Translations under genes and position numbers: made by a program
Part shown: positions 30,261 to 36,632 of the stretch, one piece after another
Position numbering within the stretch: the stretch's first letter is position 1
How the letters are laid out: each line of letters starts with the position of its first letter
The notes under the pieces: model-generated
Databases searched by the model: none
Told to the model about the DNA's origin: nothing
Seen by the model: only the letters and a program-made list of their open reading frames with translations
Source of the DNA: Geobacter sp.
GTDB taxonomy: Bacteria; Desulfobacterota; Desulfuromonadia; Geobacterales; Geobacteraceae
NCBI GenBank assembly: GCA_003490025.1
Contig: DNJC01000150.1
Coordinates: 1 to 36,632 of the forward strand
Direction of reading: 5' to 3'
DNA: 36,632 nt

Positions 30261-32453
30261 ATGAAGATTCAGGACATGAAAATCGGTTTTCGGCTTGGGA
30301 CAGGCTTCGGCGTCATCCTGCTGTTTCTTCTCGCCATCAGCGCGATCGGGATCATCGGGATGCTGAAGATGGACAAGGAGCTGGAAACCATCGTCAAGAC
30401 CAACTACGCCAAGATCAAGCTCGCCAACGAGTCCTCGAAAGAGGTCAACTCCATCATCTCCAGCATCCAGAACATGATCCTCGATTCCGATGCCACGGCC
30501 AGACAGGAAGAAAACAAGAAGATAGAAAGCGCCCGGCAGCAGTACAAAGCGGCAATGGACAAGCTAGAAAAGCTGGAGCAGTCCGAGAAGGGGAAGGAGT
30601 TGATCGCCAAGGCGAAGCTGTCGCTGGACACGGCCCGCAAGGCCAACAACCAGGTGATAGAATTAGCCCTCGCCGGCAACGCGCGCGCCACCACCGTCTT
30701 CGAGAAGGAGGCGGCGCCCCTGGACAGGGCGATCTTCGTCGCCTTCAACGACCTAGTGCAGTACCAGGAGACCGGGATAGAGGAGCGTTACACGAGCGCG
30801 GAGCAGGTGTCGTCCAGCTCCCGGGCCCTGGCGCTGATAATTTCGGTCCTCGCCCTCGTCATCGGCGCCGTCATCGCCTACCTCACCACCCGCAGCATCA
30901 GCAGGCCGGTGGGCGCCCTCTCCGCCTGCGCCGACAAGCTCGCCCTCGGGGACATCGAGGTCACCATCGACACGGACGGGCAGGACGAGATCGCGATGCT
31001 GGCGAGATCCTTCAAGAACATGGCGGACAACATCAGGGAGGCGTCGCTTGCGGCGGAAAAGGTGGCCCAGGGGGACCTTTCGGTCGAGATCGCTCCCAAG
31101 TCGGACCGGGACGTGATGGGCAAGAACCTCTCCGTCATGATCGCCACCATCGGCAAGATGACGCAGGAGATGAACGTCCTGATACAGGGGATCCAGGAAG
31201 GAAAGCTCGACGTGCGCGGCAACGCGGCAGGGTACCAGGGCGCCTGGGGAGAACTCCTGACCGGGCTGAACCGGCTGATAGAGGCGTTCGTCCGTCCCAT
31301 CAAGGTGACGGCGACCTACGTGGACCGCATCTCCAAGGGGGACATCCCGGACAAGATAAACGACCAGTACTACGGCGACTTCAACGAGATCAAGAACAAC
31401 CTGAACCTGCTGATCGACGCCATGAACCGCGCCACGGAAATCGCCAGGGAGATCGCGGACGGCAACCTGCTCCTCGAGGTGAAGCAGCGCTCGGCAAACG
31501 ACGGGCTGATGCAGGCCCTTTCGACCATGGTGCAGAACCTGACCAAGGTGGTGGCCGAGGTCAAGGCGGCAGCGGACAACGTGACGGCGGGAAGCCAGGA
31601 ACTCAGTTCGACCTCGGAGCAGATGTCGCAGGGTGCGAGCGAGCAGGCGGCGTCGGCGGAGGAGGCAAGCTCCTCCATGGAACAGATGTCCTCCAACATC
31701 CGCCAGAACGCCGACAACTCCATGCAGACCGAGAAGATAGCGGTCAAGTCGGCCAACGACGCCAACCAGAGCGGGACGGCGGTGATCAAGACGGTGGGGG
31801 CCATGAAGGAGATCGCTGCGAAGATCTCCATCATCGAGGAGATCGCACGGCAGACCAACCTGCTGGCCTTGAACGCGGCCATCGAGGCCGCGCGCGCGGG
31901 AGAGCACGGCAAGGGGTTTGCCGTGGTAGCCTCGGAGGTGAGAAAGCTCGCCGAGCGGAGCCAGAAGGCGGCGGGAGAGATCGGGGACCTGTCGCTGACC
32001 TCGGTGGAGGTCGCGGAGAATGCGGGCGAACTGCTGCAGAAGCTGGTGCCGGACATCCAGAAGACGGCGGAACTGGTGCAGGAGATTTCCGCCGCCTGCA
32101 AGGAGCAGGACACCGGCGCCGAGCAGATCAACAAGGCGATACAGCAGCTGGACCAGGTGATCCAGCAAAACGCCGGGGCCTCCGAGGAGATGGCGTCGAC
32201 GGCGGAGGAACTCGCGTCCCAGGCGGAGCAGCTGCAATCGACCATAGGCTTCTTCAAGATCGACAGCGCGCTGACGGCCGCAGCGGCGACCCCAAGGAAG
32301 GCCCAAAGGCAGGCGAAAAAGGGGGCCTACCAGCAGCCGGTGCAGCTCTCGAAGCTGACCAGGTCCGGCGCTCCGGCCATGGCGGCCGCGGGGCTCGACC
32401 TCAATATGTGCGATACGGGAAGCCTGATCGAGGTGGGATTCGAAAGGTATTAA
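30261..32453 (+). CDS. Methyl-accepting chemotaxis protein with several HAMP-like units
   Basis: A 730-residue chemoreceptor. TM1 at about 13-35, a periplasmic helical sensor region 36-188 resembling a four-helix bundle, TM2 at 189-211, then a HAMP at 211-263 and at least three further HAMP-like repeats to about residue 430 (EKVAQGDLSVEI, QGIQEGKLDVRG, DRISKGDIPDKI, REIADGNLLLEV all show the xGDL/xGxL pattern). The signalling domain carries NLLALNAAIEAARAGEHGKG at about 533-552. It ends in GFERY, similar to CheR/CheB-binding tails. ATG 30261 follows GGGGGG by 7 bases; GTG 30258 is an alternative. Its stop codon overlaps that of rtcA, which faces it. Confidence 0.93.
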   Translation: MKIQDMKIGFRLGTGFGVILLFLLAISAIGIIGMLKMDKELETIVKTNYAKIKLANESSKEVNSIISSIQNMILDSDATARQEENKKIESARQQYKAAMDKLEKLEQSEKGKELIAKAKLSLDTARKANNQVIELALAGNARATTVFEKEAAPLDRAIFVAFNDLVQYQETGIEERYTSAEQVSSSSRALALIISVLALVIGAVIAYLTTRSISRPVGALSACADKLALGDIEVTIDTDGQDEIAMLARSFKNMADNIREASLAAEKVAQGDLSVEIAPKSDRDVMGKNLSVMIATIGKMTQEMNVLIQGIQEGKLDVRGNAAGYQGAWGELLTGLNRLIEAFVRPIKVTATYVDRISKGDIPDKINDQYYGDFNEIKNNLNLLIDAMNRATEIAREIADGNLLLEVKQRSANDGLMQALSTMVQNLTKVVAEVKAAADNVTAGSQELSSTSEQMSQGASEQAASAEEASSSMEQMSSNIRQNADNSMQTEKIAVKSANDANQSGTAVIKTVGAMKEIAAKISIIEEIARQTNLLALNAAIEAARAGEHGKGFAVVASEVRKLAERSQKAAGEIGDLSLTSVEVAENAGELLQKLVPDIQKTAELVQEISAACKEQDTGAEQINKAIQQLDQVIQQNAGASEEMASTAEELASQAEQLQSTIGFFKIDSALTAAAATPRKAQRQAKKGAYQQPVQLSKLTRSGAPAMAAAGLDLNMCDTGSLIEVGFERY

Positions 32454-33499
32454 CCAGGAGCGCGAGCCGGGGATATGGTGACCGTCCCCGGCTCACCTTC
32501 CTCTCCGGTGATGTGCGTCTGCAGTTCGAGAAAGAGCCCGGCCACCTGGAGGTTCGTCTCCAGGTGCCTCGTTATGCGCGAGGTGGCAAAGGTCGACCTC
32601 CCTTGCGCCCGCGCCAGGTAGAGCACCAGCTGGTCGGCCAGGTGCGGGTCGATCGGCAGGCCGGAGTGGTGATGCTCCAGAAACTCCCGCGCGGCCTCCT
32701 CGCCGACCTGCTCCGCCGGTTTTCCGCGCGCCCCCAGGGCGGTGAACCCCGCCCGCCCCTGCTCGTACTCCCCCGCCAGAAAGATGAACGTCCCCTGCCC
32801 GTAGACCTGCAACTCCCTGATGTCTACCTGCACCGCGAGGTCGCGTCCCAGCTCGCCCTGCAAAAGGGAGAGCGCCGAGGCGAGCTGGCGCTCCGCGATG
32901 CTGCGAGGAAGATTCCCGACGGCCGAGCAGCCGCTGACCCGCAGGAGCCTGCCGCGCTCCATGGCCCATAGAGGGGAGAGGGCGCGCACGGGCTCCAGGC
33001 GGCAGCGCACCCGCCCTCCTCCCCTGGGATAAAAACCGCACGAATCGACTGCCGCCTCGGCCCGTACCCCGAGCCGGGCGAGGGCCGGGAGAAAGACCTC
33101 CGCGAAGTAGTTCCACGAGGGACTGAAGGGGACGTGGGTGCCGCCGGTGACGATGACCTGGCTTCTCACGGAGGCAGCGAGAAGCGGAGGCATGACCGTC
33201 TGCAGCACGAGCGTCGTGGAACCTGCGGTGCCGATGTCGAAGCTGTAGTTGCCGGACTGCACGCCGCGCGGCACGAAGGCGAGCTGCTGCGAGCCGAGCC
33301 GGTCCCCGGAGAGTTCCGCCGAGGCGATCCTGGCTGCGGAGTGCACCGCCATCAGGTGCTGGTTCATGAGCCCCGGCTTGGACCGGCTTTTGCGGATGTT
33401 GCCGATGCGGAACCCTTTCCCGGTGAGGCAGGAAAGGCTCAGCGCGCTGCGCAGCACCTGCCCTCCCCCCTCCCCCATGCTCCCGTCTATCTCGATCAT
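32450..33499 (-). CDS. rtcA: RNA 3'-terminal phosphate cyclase RtcA
   Basis: Converts RNA 3'-phosphate ends to 2',3'-cyclic phosphates with ATP, in RNA repair. The 349-residue protein has the family opening MIEIDGSMGEGGGQVLRSAL, the substrate segment RKSRSKPGLMNQHL, and SGLPIDPHLADQLVLYLA near the end, where the histidine of HLADQ is the adenylated nucleophile. The start is MIEIDG because the longer frame to 33613 adds a non-homologous stretch that overlaps the pfk gene. It starts 20 bases after the pfk stop, so it may be co-transcribed with it. No rtcB or rtcR is adjacent, unlike in E. coli. The gene meets the MCP tail to tail with overlapping stops (TTAA). Confidence 0.95.
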   Translation of the reverse strand: MIEIDGSMGEGGGQVLRSALSLSCLTGKGFRIGNIRKSRSKPGLMNQHLMAVHSAARIASAELSGDRLGSQQLAFVPRGVQSGNYSFDIGTAGSTTLVLQTVMPPLLAASVRSQVIVTGGTHVPFSPSWNYFAEVFLPALARLGVRAEAAVDSCGFYPRGGGRVRCRLEPVRALSPLWAMERGRLLRVSGCSAVGNLPRSIAERQLASALSLLQGELGRDLAVQVDIRELQVYGQGTFIFLAGEYEQGRAGFTALGARGKPAEQVGEEAAREFLEHHHSGLPIDPHLADQLVLYLARAQGRSTFATSRITRHLETNLQVAGLFLELQTHITGEEGEPGTVTISPARAPG

Positions 33500-33518
33500 G
33501 ACATCACCGGCCTTTTGA

Positions 33519-34691
33519 TCAGTACAGGAACATCGGCTTGCCCAGCACGTGGCGCACCTTGGGACGGTATTCGTCCGTGTCGTACAGCTCCGCCACGTCC
33601 ACCCGCTTCTCACCCTGCATGATGGAACTGATCGGGATGTGCCGGTAGGTACCCCCCTGCATGGCGACCATCCGCCCCGACATCCCCTCGGTGATCAGAT
33701 CCATGGTCATGTTGGCGTAGTTGTAGGCCACCATCAGGTCGAGCGAGTCGGGGGCGCCGCTGCGCATCAGGTAGGAGAGCTGCTGGTAGATGATGTGGGA
33801 CCCCGTCAGCCGCTTCACCGCCTCGCTCACCACCACGCCGATACCACCGAGCTTCTTGTGGCCGTAGGCGTCCTCCTGGCCGTACTCGACTATCTGTCCT
33901 CCGGTCATGGAAGCCCCCTCGGAGACGGTCACCATGGCGTAGTTGCTGCGGTTGCCCCTCTTGTCCTCCTGCAAAAGGAGTGCGAGCTTCTCCACGTCGA
34001 AGGGGACCTCGGAGATGAGGGCGCGGTCCACCCCTGCCAGGTAGGCGGAGATGAGCGAGGTCTCGCCGGAATTCCTGCCGAAGAGCTCGACCACGGCGAT
34101 CCTCTCGTGGGAGCCTGCGCTGGTCCTCAGGCTGTGGATGAAGTTGACGCTCCTGGTAACGGCCGTGGAAAAACCGATGCAGTAGTCGGTGCCGAAGACG
34201 TCGTTGTCCATGGTCTTAGGAATCGCCACCACCGGGAAACCCTCGCGGTACAGGCGCTCGGCGTAGCTCAGCGTGTCGTCCCCGCCGATCGGTATCAGGG
34301 CGTCGATGCCGAGATGCTCCAGGTTCGCCAGCACGTGGTCCGTGAAGTCGTGCTGCTTGGAGTCGGACGGGTCGTAGTCGGCGCCGCGCAGGAAGCCGGG
34401 AACGTCGACGTTGGCCACCTTGCCGGGATTGGTGCGGCTGGTGTGGAGGAATGTGCCGCCGGTGCGGTCGACGGTGCGGACCGCATGACGGTCCAGCGGC
34501 ATGATGGTCTTTTCCCACGACTCCGGATCGTCGCGATTGAAGCCGAGGAGCCCTCCCCAGCCGCGCCGTATGCCGATGACCCGGTAGCCGTTTTCGGTGG
34601 CGCGGGTCACCAGGGTCTTCAGGGCGGGATTGAGTCCCGGCACGTCGCCGCCACCCGTCAATACGCCCACCGTTTTCTGCCTGTCAGCCAT
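33519..34691 (-). CDS. pfk: 6-phosphofructokinase, with pyrophosphate-type active-site motifs
   Basis: A 390-residue phosphofructokinase (group III-like) that phosphorylates fructose 6-phosphate. The phosphate-donor loop is VLTGGGDVPGLN (9-20). The key motifs are PIGGDDT (residues of E. coli position 102-105) and PKTMDND (E. coli PGTIDND). In ATP-dependent enzymes these are GGDGS/T and PGTIDND; Asp and Lys at both places are characteristic of pyrophosphate-dependent enzymes. So PPi use is plausible, though some ATP enzymes also carry these. IAVVELFGRNSGE is the substrate loop. AAAAGGAG precedes the ATG by 7 bases, and a strong promoter lies upstream. rtcA follows it. Confidence 0.93.
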   Translation of the reverse strand: MADRQKTVGVLTGGGDVPGLNPALKTLVTRATENGYRVIGIRRGWGGLLGFNRDDPESWEKTIMPLDRHAVRTVDRTGGTFLHTSRTNPGKVANVDVPGFLRGADYDPSDSKQHDFTDHVLANLEHLGIDALIPIGGDDTLSYAERLYREGFPVVAIPKTMDNDVFGTDYCIGFSTAVTRSVNFIHSLRTSAGSHERIAVVELFGRNSGETSLISAYLAGVDRALISEVPFDVEKLALLLQEDKRGNRSNYAMVTVSEGASMTGGQIVEYGQEDAYGHKKLGGIGVVVSEAVKRLTGSHIIYQQLSYLMRSGAPDSLDLMVAYNYANMTMDLITEGMSGRMVAMQGGTYRHIPISSIMQGEKRVDVAELYDTDEYRPKVRHVLGKPMFLY

Positions 34692-34732
34692 GGGAGACTC
34701 CTTTTAATGTTGGATATTAATTAACGCTCATG

Positions 34733-34760
34733 ATTATACCTAAGCGAGGGGTCATTTCAA
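34733..34760 (-). promoter_or_regulatory. Strong sigma-70 promoter for pfk-rtcA
   Basis: On the minus strand TTGAAA (34755-34760), a 16-base spacer and a perfect TATAAT (34733-34738) lie about 42 bases before the pfk start. -35 matches 5 of 6. Confidence 0.7.
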
Positions 34761-34817
34761 GGGAGGAGAAATCGAGGCCGGTTCGTGAGGGGAGGCGGCG
34801 AAGGGTGTTAAGGGGCG

Positions 34818-34854
34818 GGGGAGATTGTGATAGCGGAAGATGGTCGCTAATCAG
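34818..34854 (+). repeat. Dispersed 37-base repeat, copy 2
   Basis: The second copy of the repeat at 17893-17929 (32 of 37 identical, same orientation). It covers the last bases of the GGDEF-EAL gene: the stop codon (34847-34849) and the last codons come from the repeat. Confidence 0.7.
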
Positions 34855-36424
34855 ATTTCTTTTTCAGAATGAGCCGGGAGATGAAGGCCGACATCTCGTC
34901 TCCGTGCATCGGTCGCGCGAAGTAGAAGCCCTGCATGAGCCGGCAGTCGATGGAAGCCAGAAAGTCCTTCTGCGCCTCCGACTCGACCCCTTCGGCTATC
35001 GCTTCCATATCGAGGCATTTGGACATGAACATGATCGTGGTGGCGATGGCGGCATCATCGGAGGAGGTCACCACGTCGCTTACGAAGGAGCGGTCTATCT
35101 TGAGGGCCTGGAAATGGTGCTGCTTCAGGGCCGAAAGGGAGGAGTAGCCGGTGCCGAAGTCGTCGATCTGGACGTTGATCCCCATCCGCTGCAGGCGGTC
35201 CAGGATCGCGAGCGCCTCTTCCGCGTAGATCATCAGCGATTCCTCCGTGATCTCGAGGGTGAGACGGTCCGGCGGCAGCCCGCTTTCGTGCAGCGCCTTC
35301 TCGATCACCGTCTCCAGGTCCTCGTGGGCGAATACCGAGGGGGACATGTTCACCGCCACGTTCAGGTCGAGCCCCTCGTTGACGTACCACTGCGCCGCCT
35401 GGCGGCAGGCCGCCTTCAGCACCCACTCGGTGAGGGGCCAGATGAGCCCCGCCTTCTCCGCCAGCGGCACGAAGCTCGTCGGGTTGAGAATGCCGAACTG
35501 CGGGTGTTTCCAGCGCACCAGCGCCTCCACCCCGATCACCTGCATGCTGGTGGTGTCCATCTTGGGCTGGTACATGAGGAACATCTCGTCGTGCGTGAGG
35601 GCGCGCAGCAGCCCGTGCTCGAGCAGCTGCCGCCGGTCGCGCTCCTCGCGCCATTCGCCGCCGTAAAAACAGAAGGTGGAGCGTCCCTGCCGCTTGGCCT
35701 GATTCAGCGCGAAGTCGGCCATCTTGAAGAGCTGGGTATGGTCCTCGGCGTCGGAGGGGAAAAGGGCGATGCCGATGCTGACGCCGATCTTCAGCGTTTC
35801 CCCCTCGACCTGCAACGGCGCCGCGGTCGCCTCCAGCACCCGCCTGGCCACCACAGTCGGGCCTTCCGGCATGTCCGGCTGGCGCAGCAGAATGGCGAAC
35901 TCGTCGCCGCCAACGCGGGCCACGATATCCTCCCCGCGCAGAGCGCAGTCGCCGAGCCTGCGGGCGGTCTCCACCAGAACCGCATCCCCTGCGAAATGGC
36001 CCCGCCTGTCGTTGATCGCCTTGAAGCGGTCGAGATCGAGAAAAAGGAGCGCCAGGGTTTCGCGGCGGCGTTTGGCCCACTCGATGGACTGCAGCAGCAG
36101 GTCGTCGAAGGCCTGGCGGTTGTACAGGCCGGTGAGGCCGTCGCGGGCCGCGTATTCCCGTATCGCCCGTTCGCTCGCCTGGTGCCGTGCCTGTATCTTC
36201 GCCGCCAGGAGATAGATGATGACCGCCATCGCTACCACGCCAAGCGCCTCCAGCGCGGTCGAGGCCAAGGGACGCAGCTCGGGACGGCTGGCGAGAAGAC
36301 GGTCGAAGAGGAATTCGGCCGCCAGCAACCATAGGAAGCTGGCGAAGATGTAGATGGCCGTGACAGCCGCAGGGGAAAGCCCCTCGACCCAGTGGAACCA
36401 CCTGCCTATCCTCCCCCTTTCCAT
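34847..36424 (-). CDS. Membrane diguanylate cyclase/phosphodiesterase (GGDEF-EAL)
   Basis: A 525-residue bifunctional c-di-GMP protein. Two hydrophobic helices at about 17-36 and 57-75 anchor it, with no sizeable periplasmic sensor. The GGDEF domain (about 90-250) keeps GGDEF, and RGED five residues before it fits an inhibitory RxxD site. The EAL domain (about 265-520) keeps EALVRW, NMSP, EITEE, DDFGTGYSS, K.DRSF, AEGVE and QGFYFARP, so both domains look active. The balance of making and breaking c-di-GMP cannot be judged. GGGGGGAGG precedes the ATG. The stop and last codons lie within the repeat 34818-34854. It is a separate unit from pfk, 155 bases upstream. Confidence 0.94.
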   Translation of the reverse strand: MERGRIGRWFHWVEGLSPAAVTAIYIFASFLWLLAAEFLFDRLLASRPELRPLASTALEALGVVAMAVIIYLLAAKIQARHQASERAIREYAARDGLTGLYNRQAFDDLLLQSIEWAKRRRETLALLFLDLDRFKAINDRRGHFAGDAVLVETARRLGDCALRGEDIVARVGGDEFAILLRQPDMPEGPTVVARRVLEATAAPLQVEGETLKIGVSIGIALFPSDAEDHTQLFKMADFALNQAKRQGRSTFCFYGGEWREERDRRQLLEHGLLRALTHDEMFLMYQPKMDTTSMQVIGVEALVRWKHPQFGILNPTSFVPLAEKAGLIWPLTEWVLKAACRQAAQWYVNEGLDLNVAVNMSPSVFAHEDLETVIEKALHESGLPPDRLTLEITEESLMIYAEEALAILDRLQRMGINVQIDDFGTGYSSLSALKQHHFQALKIDRSFVSDVVTSSDDAAIATTIMFMSKCLDMEAIAEGVESEAQKDFLASIDCRLMQGFYFARPMHGDEMSAFISRLILKKKSD

Positions 36425-36548
36425 ACCTCCCCCCTCGTTCAGCCGGCCGAAGTTTTGGAAAACTGGTCAAGTATAGCGTATGAACAGGAAAAGGGTGCCG
36501 ACCCGGTGTGAAACCGTTCGCCCCCCGACGCGGGAGCGTCAAGGAATG

Positions 36549-36574
36549 TGTTCCCACGCTGGAGCGTAGGAACA
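36549..36574. repeat. Short palindromic repeat
   Basis: TGTTCCCACGCT and AGCGTAGGAACA flank a GG centre, with one mismatch in 12 pairs. Similar sequences are often seen as bacterial intergenic palindromes. It lies in the gene-free stretch 36425-36632 upstream of the GGDEF-EAL gene, where I see nothing else of note. Confidence 0.6.
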
Positions 36575-36580
36575 ATAAAA

Positions 36581-36632
36581 GCGTTCCCCGCCCCCGGAGG
36601 GGGAGGGGCAGGGAGGGGGAAGTCTGCCGCTT
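36581..36632 (-). repeat. Second copy of the G/C-rich arm of the MITE-like element, cut by the window edge
   Basis: The 52 bases are the reverse complement of 14205-14256 with two differences (50 of 52). The copy runs off the window edge, so its full extent and partner arm are not visible. Confidence 0.8.

Noticed and set aside
1..36632. A defence island, prophage or integrated element
   Set aside because: No integrase, transposase, restriction or toxin-antitoxin gene is recognised; gene content is housekeeping and signalling.

Overview
The window looks like a core-chromosome segment of a GC-rich deltaproteobacterium of the Geobacter/Geomonas/Citrifermentans group (Desulfuromonadia). This is inferred from gene content and style: many chemotaxis and two-component genes, multidomain receptors, a dusB-ntrB-ntrC cluster, AnsB-type aspartase, HflX with a long N-terminal extension, and numerous GC-rich palindromic intergenic repeats. 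No rRNA, tRNA, CRISPR array, phage or complete insertion sequence is visible. The genes are nearly all housekeeping or signalling genes.

Layout. 1-2600: two minus-strand genes, trmB (tRNA m7G methyltransferase) and a methyl-accepting chemotaxis protein (MCP) with a sigma-28-like promoter. 2590-3050: a gene-free stretch with strong secondary structure. 3051-7365: plus-strand pairs of tightly overlapping genes, RhlB-type helicase/WYL regulator and MidA-like methyltransferase/HAD phosphatase. 7366-18678: aspartase, an Nfu-type Fe-S protein, a cardiolipin-synthase-like protein, mutS2, a dihydrofolate reductase fused to a TPR-like tail, recO, dnaB, a FabMG-like atypical enoyl reductase and a REC-PilZ protein, separated by palindromic repeats. 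18650-24402: minus-strand block with an isochorismatase-fold hydrolase, ntrC, ntrB, dusB, a sirtuin and YbaK. 24444-29879: plus-strand block with a single-domain receiver, a cysteine-cluster protein, a TSCPD protein, a small membrane protein, fabI, hflX, a TRIC-type channel and a Nudix hydrolase, closed by a clear terminator. 29880-36632: an AT-rich leader, a poly-HAMP MCP, and convergent rtcA, a phosphofructokinase with pyrophosphate-type motifs, and a GGDEF-EAL protein.

Themes. Nitrogen and tRNA control meet in dusB-ntrB-ntrC. Cyclic-di-GMP making, breaking and sensing are represented by the GGDEF-EAL and REC-PilZ proteins. Two unrelated enoyl-ACP reductase candidates occur about 9 kb apart. 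Translation and RNA maintenance are represented by trmB, dusB, ybaK, hflX, rhlB and rtcA.

I do not see a convincing novel defence or mobile system. The most unusual items are the DHFR-TPR fusion, the FabMG-like protein beside a normal FabI, the RecO that seems to lack its zinc-finger insert, the pfk-rtcA gene pair with pyrophosphate-type active-site motifs, and two families of dispersed repeats, one of which supplies the stop codon of the GGDEF-EAL gene.
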